Source: Kiritimatiellia bacterium (GTDB taxonomy: Bacteria > Verrucomicrobiota > Kiritimatiellia > RFP12 > UBA1067). Taken from it: a DNA stretch of 11,390 nucleotides. Positions 1 to 5,314 of the stretch are shown piece by piece. The translations under genes and the position numbers were made by a program. Location of the stretch: the NCBI GenBank assembly GCA_016303225.1, contig JAEDMC010000097.1, positions 1-11,390 of the forward strand, in the 5' to 3' direction. The number at the start of each line of letters is the position of its first letter. Positions within the stretch are counted from its first letter, which is position 1. A model generated the notes under the pieces. It was given only the letters and a program-made list of their open reading frames with translations. It was not told the origin of the DNA and did not search any database.

Positions 1-16
1 GATGCTCAGATGCCGA

Positions 17-52
17 GGTCGGTCAAGACCGCGCCAGCGGTGTTGACCGACC
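17..52 (-). terminator. Stem-loop downstream of nth (possible terminator)
   Basis: Perfect 10-base inverted arms (GGTCGGTCAA at 17-26, TTGACCGACC at 43-52) enclose a second perfect 5-base stem (ACCGC at 28-32, GCGGT at 37-41) with a GCCA loop; one G-G mismatch (27/42) separates the stems. It lies 18 bases beyond the nth stop codon. No T-tract follows on the minus strand, so it is not a textbook intrinsic terminator. It could be a 3'-end stabilising hairpin, a terminator of a species that does not need the U-tract, or a bidirectional element for a gene off the left edge. Confidence 0.5.
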
Positions 53-70
53 GAGCACACAGGAGCCTGA

Positions 71-745
71 TTACGCCTTCTTCTTCGGACTGTGACAGTA
101 CTTGGCGATGGGGCATCCGTCGCACTTCGGACGGACCGGATCGCAGCGGGTCTGTCCGAAGCTGACGAGGTGGCTGTTCCATGTCTTCCAGTACTTGACC
201 GGCAGGATCTTGCGGAGCGCCATCTCTGTCTCCACGGGCTTGGAGGTCTTCACCAGCTTCAGCCAGTTGCAGATGCGGTGAACGTGCACGTCCACGCAGA
301 TCGCCGGCAGGTCGAAGCCGACGGCGACGGTGAGGTTCGCGGTCTTGCGTCCGACGCCCGGGAGTTCGCACAGCTCTTCGACCGTATGCGGGAGGACTCC
401 GCCGAACTTCTCCTTCAGTACCTTCGGCAGCTCTTTCAGATGCCGCGCCTTGTCATGGTAGAAGCCGACGGGGTAGATGAGCTTCTCAATCTCTTCGACG
501 CTCAGTCGTTCCAGCGACTCTGGCCTGAACGGCTTGCCTCCGCGTCTCTGTGTCTCTGCGCTAAAAAGCCGTTTCACCGCACCGGCGGTGCAGGCGTCCT
601 TGGTGCGGGCGGAAAGGATCGTTCCGACGAGGACGCAGAACGGATCGTGGGTCTGCGCTTCGATGAGCTCGATGATCGGCGCGGCATGCGCCTTGAATTC
701 CTTCTTGAGCGCCTTGTCGACGGCGGGAATGTCTTTGATGGTCAT
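71..745 (-). CDS. nth: Endonuclease III (DNA-(apurinic or apyrimidinic site) lyase)
   Basis: Base-excision-repair glycosylase/AP lyase of 224 residues that removes oxidised pyrimidines and nicks the abasic site. The helix-hairpin-helix LPGVGRKTAN carries the catalytic lysine K134. The aspartate in VDVHVHR is D152, and the 18-residue spacing equals that of K120/D138 in E. coli Nth. The C-terminal [4Fe-4S] loop is complete, with C201-x6-C208-x2-C211-x5-C217. The start at 745 was chosen because the family's N-terminal helix begins there and a TAAAAT box ends eight bases upstream; the reading frame stays open further upstream but runs through the promoter and ybeY. Residues about 62-76 (FSAETQRRGG and on) are extra relative to ordinary Nth and are partly encoded by a period-8 repeat. 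The gene is transcribed divergently from ybeY. Confidence 0.95.
   Translation of the reverse strand: MTIKDIPAVDKALKKEFKAHAAPIIELIEAQTHDPFCVLVGTILSARTKDACTAGAVKRLFSAETQRRGGKPFRPESLERLSVEEIEKLIYPVGFYHDKARHLKELPKVLKEKFGGVLPHTVEELCELPGVGRKTANLTVAVGFDLPAICVDVHVHRICNWLKLVKTSKPVETEMALRKILPVKYWKTWNSHLVSFGQTRCDPVRPKCDGCPIAKYCHSPKKKA
538..561. repeat. Period-8 degenerate repeat inside nth
   Basis: Three consecutive octamers related to CTCTGCGT (CTCCGCGT, CTCTGTGT, CTCTGCGC) lie inside nth and encode, on the minus strand, residues 63-70 (AETQRRGG). Bases 537-560 match 1664-1687 in mnmA at 23 of 24 positions. The block is flanked by an 8-base perfect inverted repeat (AACGGCTT at 528-535, AAGCCGTT at 566-573). 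The frame of nth is kept. Confidence 0.7.
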
Positions 746-752
746 GTCGCAT

Positions 753-758
753 ATTTTA
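753..758 (-). promoter_or_regulatory. -10 box of nth (TAAAAT)
   Basis: On the minus strand TAAAAT is followed by seven bases (ATGCGAC) and then the nth ATG. This places the expected transcription start at or next to the start codon. No recognisable -35 hexamer is seen and there is no room for a Shine-Dalgarno sequence, so a leaderless nth mRNA is inferred. Confidence 0.5.
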
Positions 759-771
759 CCACACGATTTGA

Positions 772-777
772 TATAAT
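772..777 (+). promoter_or_regulatory. -10 box of ybeY-mnmA (TATAAT)
   Basis: A perfect TATAAT ends seven bases before the A of the ATG at 784. It is divergent from the nth -10 box in a 38-base region between the two ATGs. No clear -35 element is seen. The spacing predicts transcription starting at or near the ATG at 784. Confidence 0.55.
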
Positions 778-783
778 GGCGGC

Positions 784-831
784 ATGAAACTGAAAGGCAA
801 CAAGAAGGGCGAGACGCCAATTGAAGGTTGA
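784..831 (+). other. 15-codon leader ORF or frameshifted 5' end of ybeY
   Basis: The ATG placed ideally after the TATAAT box opens a frame of only 15 codons (MKLKGNKKGETPIEG, stop TGA at 829-831). It overlaps the ybeY frame (TTG at 821) by 11 bases in another frame. It may be a leader peptide coupled to ybeY translation. Alternatively the original start was this ATG (MKLK...) and a small insertion or sequencing error separated it from the LKVEIDG beginning of ybeY. Confidence 0.35.
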
Positions 832-1264
832 GATTGACGGGGTGCTGCCGCGGAAGGTCGGGCTGACGAAGGCGCAGCTGAAGGCGGCGGCGGAGACGTT
901 TGCGGCGAAGAGCGGCGCGCGGATCGGGGTGCCGTTCCGCGTGGTGACGGTCATTCTGCAGGATGATGAGTTCTCGGCCGAAGTTCATCTCGCGATCAAC
1001 GGCGCGGAGGGCGCGACGGACGTCATCACCCAGCGCTATGACGCGATGCCGGGCGAGCCGGCGGGCGTGTACGGCGAGCTGTACGTCAACGTCGACCAGG
1101 CGCTCCGCGTCGCGCCGAAGCGCCGCGGCTGGTCGCCGGCGAAGGAACTGCTTCTCTACGTCGCGCACGGCATGGACCATCTCTCGGGCGCGGATGACCT
1201 GAACCCGAAGGACTACGACCGCATGCGCCGCCGCGAATTGCGGTGGCTGAAGGAACTGACATGA
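821..1264 (+). CDS. ybeY: Endoribonuclease YbeY (rRNA maturation factor)
   Basis: UPF0054/YbeY family metal-dependent RNase, 147 residues from a TTG start (E. coli YbeY has 155), acting in 16S rRNA 3'-end maturation and ribosome quality control. Family features are the TDVI segment, the strand GELYVNVDQA and the metal site HGMDHLSGADD with H116 and H120. The third ligand position of the usual H-x3-H-x5-H motif is Asp (D126) here. The TTG is the only standard start codon in frame after the in-frame TGA at 791-793, and the first strand (KVEIDG) begins right there. A GAAGG sequence (804-808) lies 12 bases upstream, which is poor spacing. The stop overlaps the mnmA start as ATGA, so the two genes are very likely coupled. 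Confidence 0.85.
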   Translation: MKVEIDGVLPRKVGLTKAQLKAAAETFAAKSGARIGVPFRVVTVILQDDEFSAEVHLAINGAEGATDVITQRYDAMPGEPAGVYGELYVNVDQALRVAPKRRGWSPAKELLLYVAHGMDHLSGADDLNPKDYDRMRRRELRWLKELT

Positions 1265-2271
1265 TGAAGATCGCGGTTGGCATCTCGGGCGGCGTCGATT
1301 CGGCCGTGGCGGCCTTGCTCCTGAAGGAACAGGGCCATGAGGTCGTCGGCGTCACGATGACGCTCGGCCGTGCCGACGAGGCGAAGTCGCTGGCCGAGGC
1401 GAAGGCCGCCGCAGAACGGCTTGGAATTCCCCTCAAGGTCTTTGACTTTTCGGCTGAATGGCAGCGAGACATCTTGCAATATGTCGCTGAAACCTATCTG
1501 GGGGGACAGACCCCGAATCCGTGCGTGAGGTGCAACGAGATGGTGAAGTTCGGCCTGTTGCCGCGCGCGGCGTTCGAGCTGGGGTGCGAGCGGTTTGCGA
1601 CGGGGCACTACGCGCGGGTCTTAATTGAACACCGAGACACAGAGGCACAGAGAATTGACAACACCTCCGCGTCTCTGCGTCTCTGCGTGAGCAAACCTCG
1701 TCTCCTACGCGCCGTTGACAAGACGAAAGACCAGAGCTATTTTCTTTATCGCGTGAAGCCGGAGATCTTGGCGAAGACGATCTTCCCGCTGGGAGAGTTG
1801 ACCAAGACCGAGGTGCGCGCGAAGGCGCGGCAGTTCGGGCTGGAGGTTGCCGACAAGGGCGACAGCCAGGACTTCTGCGGTGGCGATCCGATGAAGATCG
1901 TCGGGGCTGCGCCGCGTGAGGGCAATATCGTCACCACGGGCGGCAAGGTGCTTGGCAAGCACCTTGGCTTTTGGAACTACACGATCGGCAAGCGCAGGGG
2001 GCTCGGCATCGGCGGCGGTACGCCCTATTATGTCGTCGGACTCAATGCCGAACGCAACGAAGTGATCGTCGGCTTCAAGGACGCGTCCATTCGTTACGAC
2101 ATCGAGCTGACGGACTCCGTCGGCGAAATCGACAAGTCGCTGCCAGTCAAGGTCCGCAGCGCCGGCGAACCGCGTCTCTTAAAGGACGGCATCGCCGGTA
2201 TCGCTCCCGGACAGAGCGCCGTGTTCTATCGCGGCGACGAAATCGTCGGCGGTGGCATAATTAGTGTATAA
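1261..2271 (+). CDS. mnmA: tRNA-specific 2-thiouridylase MnmA
   Basis: ATP-dependent enzyme of 336 residues that thiolates uridine 34 (s2U34) of tRNAs for Lys, Glu and Gln. The PP-loop SGGVDS is at residues 9-14. TPNPCVRCN holds the first catalytic cysteine, C88, and DSQDFCGG the second, C206. ATGHYARV, TKDQSYFLYRV and YTIGKRRGLG are family signatures, and a beta-barrel domain ends the protein. The start at 1261 overlaps the ybeY stop (ATGA) and follows AAGGAA at 1250-1255. An ATG directly after it at 1264 could also serve. Residues about 123-143, between ATGHYARV and the TKDQSY motif, are encoded by an inverted pair of period-8 repeat arms and read as an in-frame insertion in a loop; both catalytic regions are intact. 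Confidence 0.95.
   Translation: MMKIAVGISGGVDSAVAALLLKEQGHEVVGVTMTLGRADEAKSLAEAKAAAERLGIPLKVFDFSAEWQRDILQYVAETYLGGQTPNPCVRCNEMVKFGLLPRAAFELGCERFATGHYARVLIEHRDTEAQRIDNTSASLRLCVSKPRLLRAVDKTKDQSYFLYRVKPEILAKTIFPLGELTKTEVRAKARQFGLEVADKGDSQDFCGGDPMKIVGAAPREGNIVTTGGKVLGKHLGFWNYTIGKRRGLGIGGGTPYYVVGLNAERNEVIVGFKDASIRYDIELTDSVGEIDKSLPVKVRSAGEPRLLKDGIAGIAPGQSAVFYRGDEIVGGGIISV
1630..1688. repeat. Inverted pair of period-8 repeat arms inside mnmA
   Basis: The left arm (1630-1653) is three octamers related to CACAGAGA. After an 11-base spacer the right arm (1665-1688) is three octamers related to CTCTGCGT. The left arm and the reverse complement of the right match at 15 of 19 positions over their best stretch, so the element could fold as an imperfect hairpin. 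It encodes roughly residues 124-143 of MnmA in frame. The right arm shares 23 of 24 bases with the nth copy. Confidence 0.75.
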
Positions 2272-2272
2272 T
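2267..2272 (+). promoter_or_regulatory. -10 box of proA (TATAAT)
   Basis: A perfect TATAAT overlaps the mnmA stop codon (2269-2271) and ends seven bases before the ATG at 2279. The predicted transcription start falls on that ATG. This suggests proA has its own promoter and a leaderless mRNA besides any read-through from mnmA. No -35 hexamer is evident. Confidence 0.5.
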
Positions 2273-2278
2273 ATGAGC

Positions 2279-3481
2279 ATGAACGTAGCCGAATACATTC
2301 ACGACATGGCGGTCCGTGCACGGGCTGCCGCGGGAGAGCTGGCGAAGCTCTCGACCGAGGAGAAGAACGCCGCGCTCGAGGCGATTGCGTCGGCGCTGGA
2401 GAAGAACGCCGCGGACATCAAGGCGGCGAACGCCGTCGACGTCGCGAACGCGAAGGCGAACGGACTCGCTCCGGCGATGGTCGACCGTCTCATGCTCACG
2501 GACGCACGGTTCCAGTCGATGGTGGACGGCGTCCGCCACATCGCGACGCTGCCCGATCCGGTCGGCGAGGAGCTGTGGACGCGTGAGCGTCCGAGCGGCA
2601 TCACGATCAAGAAGGTGCGCGTGCCGTTCGGCGTCGTCTGCGTCGTCTTCGAGAGCCGACCCAACGTCTTCATCGACACCGCGGCGCTTTGCCTCAAGAC
2701 CGGCAATGCCGTGATCTTGCGCGGCGGCAAGGAGGCAATTGAAACCAACAAGGCGCTTTACCGTACCGTCGCCGCTCTCGGCGACCGGGCGCTGGCAAAC
2801 GCCATTCAATTGGTCGAGATCCTCGATCATCAGGCGGTGAACGAGCTGGTGCGGAGCGTGGGGCTCATTGACGTCGCGATTCCACGGGGCGGTGAACGGC
2901 TCATCCGCGCGATGTGCGAGGCGGCGCTCATTCCGGTGCTGAAGCACTACAAGGGCGTCTGCCACGTCTATGTCGACGACGAGGCCGATCTCGGGATGGC
3001 GCTCGCGATTCTCGACAACGCGAAAACGCAGCGTCCGGGCGTCTGCAACGCGGCGGAATGTCTGCTCGTCAACAAAAAGCTGGCGCCCTTGTTCATGCCG
3101 ATGGTCAAGGCGTGGGCGAAGGACAAAGGCGTCACGTTGCACGAAAACGAGGCAGGAACGGAATATCTCTCGCTGGACATCAACGTGGCGGAGGTCGAGG
3201 ACTATCGCGCGGCGATTGACTTCATCAACAAACACTCGTCGCATCACAGCGAGTGCATTGTGACGAACAATGCGGAGCGGGCGAAGGAGTTCTTGCGCGA
3301 CGTCGACTCGGCGTGCGTCTACCACAACGTTTCGACGCGTTTCACGGACGGCGGCGAGTTCGGCATGGGGGCGGAGATCGGCATCTCGACGGACAAGTTG
3401 CACGCGCGCGGTCCGATGGGCCTCGAGGAACTCTGCACGTACAAGTATCAGATAGTTGGAGATGGAGTCGTGAGAGAATAG
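2279..3481 (+). CDS. proA: Glutamate-5-semialdehyde dehydrogenase (gamma-glutamyl phosphate reductase)
   Basis: Second enzyme of proline synthesis: NADPH-dependent reduction of gamma-glutamyl phosphate to glutamate semialdehyde in the cytoplasm. The 400-residue protein has the aldehyde dehydrogenase fold and ProA signatures: VFESRPNVFIDTAALCLKTG, the ILRGGKEA loop, catalytic C256 in RPGVCNAAE, and the terminal block GAEIGISTDKLHARGPMGLEEL. Length is close to the usual 415-420. Starts at 2264 (GTG), 2273 and 2279 (ATG) are possible. The one at 2279 is preferred because it sits seven bases after a TATAAT box and no Shine-Dalgarno sequence precedes any of them. No proB is present in the window. 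The next gene starts 27 bases downstream, so co-transcription is plausible. Confidence 0.95.
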   Translation: MNVAEYIHDMAVRARAAAGELAKLSTEEKNAALEAIASALEKNAADIKAANAVDVANAKANGLAPAMVDRLMLTDARFQSMVDGVRHIATLPDPVGEELWTRERPSGITIKKVRVPFGVVCVVFESRPNVFIDTAALCLKTGNAVILRGGKEAIETNKALYRTVAALGDRALANAIQLVEILDHQAVNELVRSVGLIDVAIPRGGERLIRAMCEAALIPVLKHYKGVCHVYVDDEADLGMALAILDNAKTQRPGVCNAAECLLVNKKLAPLFMPMVKAWAKDKGVTLHENEAGTEYLSLDINVAEVEDYRAAIDFINKHSSHHSECIVTNNAERAKEFLRDVDSACVYHNVSTRFTDGGEFGMGAEIGISTDKLHARGPMGLEELCTYKYQIVGDGVVRE

Positions 3482-3504
3482 GTGCAGGTTGAAGGTGTAG
3501 GTGT
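3480..3504. repeat. Period-6 degenerate repeat between proA and next gene
   Basis: AGGTGC, AGGTTGA (one extra base), AGGTGT and AGGTGT follow each other from the last base of the proA stop region to just before the next ATG. The tract fills the whole junction, leaving no clear Shine-Dalgarno sequence for the downstream gene. Confidence 0.5.
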
Positions 3505-3508
3505 AGAG

Positions 3509-3994
3509 ATGGTGGTCAAGAAAATCTTGTTTGTCTTCGTCTTCTGTCTGACGTCTTTCGTCCTCTCGGCCGAGACGTATGTCGGTCTCTCGGGTTCGTT
3601 GCTGTTGCCGCAGGGCGGATCGCGGATGCACCACGTCGGCGGGGCGACCGTGCGCGGCGGGTACGACCTGACCGAGGACTGGGCGCTCGAAGGCGAGGCG
3701 GCGTGGCTCGAGGATGCCGCGGGACTCAGCGTCACGGCGCTCGGGCACTTCCAGGGCTGGAGCCTCTACGGTGACCTCTTCGGCTACTCGCGGTTCGATC
3801 CGTTCGTGACGCTTGGCGCGAAGGGCTGGATCGGTCACGGCGGCGGACAGGTCGGTCCCAAGGCCGGCCTCGGCGCCTTCTATCATCTCACGGACAACTG
3901 GTCGCTCCGCGCCGACGCCGACGCGACCCTCGGTCTTGAGTCTGACTGCGAGATGCTCTATTCGCTGTCGGCGGGCGTGCAGTATTCTTTTTAG
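3509..3994 (+). CDS. Small outer-membrane beta-barrel-like protein with signal peptide
   Basis: Not assignable to a named gene. The 161-residue product starts MVVKKILF, followed by a hydrophobic stretch and a probable signal peptidase I site LSA|E after about residue 21. The mature part of about 140 residues alternates short polar and hydrophobic strands rich in Gly, Trp, Tyr and Phe (for example GWSLYGDLFGYSRF and NWSLRADADATLGL). It ends in Phe (GVQYSF), as outer-membrane barrels usually do. Its size would suit an eight-stranded OmpA/OmpX/opacity-type barrel; this is inferred from pattern, not from a specific family motif. The ATG at 3509 is chosen because it begins the signal peptide; the upstream in-frame GTG at 3482 would place a repeat-encoded acidic stretch ahead of it. 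Confidence 0.7.
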   Translation: MVVKKILFVFVFCLTSFVLSAETYVGLSGSLLLPQGGSRMHHVGGATVRGGYDLTEDWALEGEAAWLEDAAGLSVTALGHFQGWSLYGDLFGYSRFDPFVTLGAKGWIGHGGGQVGPKAGLGAFYHLTDNWSLRADADATLGLESDCEMLYSLSAGVQYSF

Positions 3995-4044
3995 CCCGGT
4001 TTCGGCAGTTCGTAGTCCCAGACGCCCTGCAGGTCCTTCGCCAT
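3991..4044 (-). pseudogene. Possible 3' remnant of a leftward gene
   Basis: In the 75-base gap before the reductase the minus strand reads, without stops, a protein-like tail ENYTKFFMAKDLQGVWDYEL ending in PKPG and TAA. The part from its ATG (4044) is 17 codons. The stop overlaps that of the convergent barrel gene. It might be the end of a deleted gene or chance; the family is not recognised. Confidence 0.2.
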
Positions 4045-4055
4045 GAAAAATTTGG

Positions 4056-4061
4056 TATAAT
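4056..4061 (+). promoter_or_regulatory. -10 box of the reductase operon (TATAAT)
   Basis: A perfect TATAAT in an AT-rich pocket ends nine bases before the ATG at 4070. There is no Shine-Dalgarno sequence between box and start and no obvious -35 hexamer. It is the likely promoter of the six-gene operon, again with a very short or absent leader. Confidence 0.55.
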
Positions 4062-4069
4062 TTTCTGAA

Positions 4070-5314
4070 ATGACCACAAGATTTACAGTAGACGGCAAGA
4101 AAGTGTCGCTCTTGGGCTACGGGGCGATGCGGCTTCCGACCGCCGACGGGGGTCACGCCAACAACTGGGTGCTTGACATGTCGACCAAGGAGATCGACCA
4201 GAAGCACTTGAACCGGCAGGTTCGGCGCATGCTCGAGGCGGGCGTCAACTACTTCGACGTCGCGCCCGTCTACTGCCGTGGCGAGGCGGAGAAGTGTCTC
4301 GGCATCGCGCTCGAGGCGAGCGGCTGGAACCGCGGCGATTACGTTCTCGCCACCAAGCTCTCGAACTTCCTGCCGACGCAGCATTCGCTCGAGTCCTGCA
4401 AGGGCATCTTCGAGAAGTCCCTCAAGGAGCTTCGGACGGACTACATCGACAACTACTGCCTGCACAACATCGGAATCGGCGGATACGAGAACTTCCTCAG
4501 CCGTTACGTGAAGAACGGCGCGGCGGATTGGTGCGCCGAGCTTCGCGCACAGAAGAAGATCCGCAACCTCGGATTCTCCTTCCATGGCGATCCGCGGGCG
4601 TGGGACTGGTGCATCGAGCACCATGACAAGTACAAGTGGGACTTCGCGATCATCCAGATGAACTACGTGGACTGGTTGCACGCGAAGGAGGTGAACGACA
4701 GGAACCTCAACGCGAAGACGCTCTATGATACGCTGACGAAGCTGAAGATACCGGTGGTGATCATGGAGCCGCTTCTCGGCGGACGTCTCGCACGCTACAA
4801 TTGGTCGCTTGCGAACGAGCTGACGCCGCTTGATCCGGAGGCGACGCTTGCGAAGTGGGCGTTCCGCTTCTGCGGCAGTTTCGACAACGTGATGACCGTC
4901 CTCTCCGGGATGACCTTTGACGAGCACATCGACGAGAACATCGCGACCTTCTCGCCGCTGAAGAAATGCGAGGAGAAGGAGCTCGCCGCGCTGGAGCGGG
5001 CGGCCCAGGCGTATCTTGCGTGCAATGCGATTCCCTGCAACTGCTGCAACTACTGCATGCCGTGTCCGTACGGACTCGACATCCCGTCGATCCTGACGTT
5101 CCGCAACCAGTATCTCACGAAGGACGGAGGACGCAAGCCCCGCGAGATCCTGAAGGCCTACGAGAATATGATCCCCGAGGAGCTCCGCCGTGCCGACCAT
5201 TGCACGGGTTGCGGGCGGTGCAGCCCGCATTGTCCGCAGCAGATCGACGTGGCGAAGGAAATCGCCGCGATCGACGCCGCGATGGACGTGTTGAAGCTGG
5301 AGGCGCTGAGATGA
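4070..5314 (+). CDS. Aldo/keto reductase with C-terminal 4Fe-4S motifs
   Basis: Cytoplasmic oxidoreductase of 414 residues. Residues 1 to about 300 form the aldo/keto reductase barrel, with the catalytic tetrad visible as D63 (YFDVAP), Y68 (VYCRGEAE), K96 (LATKL) and H132 (YCLHN). A C-terminal extension holds two cysteine motifs: C323-x2-C326-x2-C329-x2-C332-P (CNCCNYCMPCP, with an extra C325) and the ferredoxin-type C378-x2-C381-x2-C384-x3-C388-P. Proteins of this type are common in anaerobes and usually annotated as Fe-S aldo/keto reductases of unknown substrate. The Fe-S part suggests electron exchange with a partner, and the next gene, overlapping by ATGA, is a membrane polyferredoxin, which fits. 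Substrate and direction cannot be read from sequence. Start: the only ATG placed correctly after the TATAAT box. Confidence 0.93.
   Translation: MTTRFTVDGKKVSLLGYGAMRLPTADGGHANNWVLDMSTKEIDQKHLNRQVRRMLEAGVNYFDVAPVYCRGEAEKCLGIALEASGWNRGDYVLATKLSNFLPTQHSLESCKGIFEKSLKELRTDYIDNYCLHNIGIGGYENFLSRYVKNGAADWCAELRAQKKIRNLGFSFHGDPRAWDWCIEHHDKYKWDFAIIQMNYVDWLHAKEVNDRNLNAKTLYDTLTKLKIPVVIMEPLLGGRLARYNWSLANELTPLDPEATLAKWAFRFCGSFDNVMTVLSGMTFDEHIDENIATFSPLKKCEEKELAALERAAQAYLACNAIPCNCCNYCMPCPYGLDIPSILTFRNQYLTKDGGRKPREILKAYENMIPEELRRADHCTGCGRCSPHCPQQIDVAKEIAAIDAAMDVLKLEALR

Noticed and set aside
746..758. Upstream extension of nth into the ybeY region
   Set aside because: The frame stays open past 745, but an extended protein would run through the promoter and antisense to ybeY and has no Nth similarity.
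92..787. 231-codon plus-strand frame over nth
   Set aside because: Nth on the minus strand has all catalytic and cluster residues; the opposite frame is a shadow.
538..1688. CRISPR array formed by the octamer repeats
   Set aside because: Units are directly abutting, degenerate and inside coding frames, without spacers of constant length or cas genes.
2261..5230. 989-codon open frame on the minus strand
   Set aside because: It is antisense to mnmA end, proA, the barrel gene and the reductase, all with clear family motifs. The product is Arg/Val/Leu/His-rich without motifs, as expected from GC-rich codon bias.
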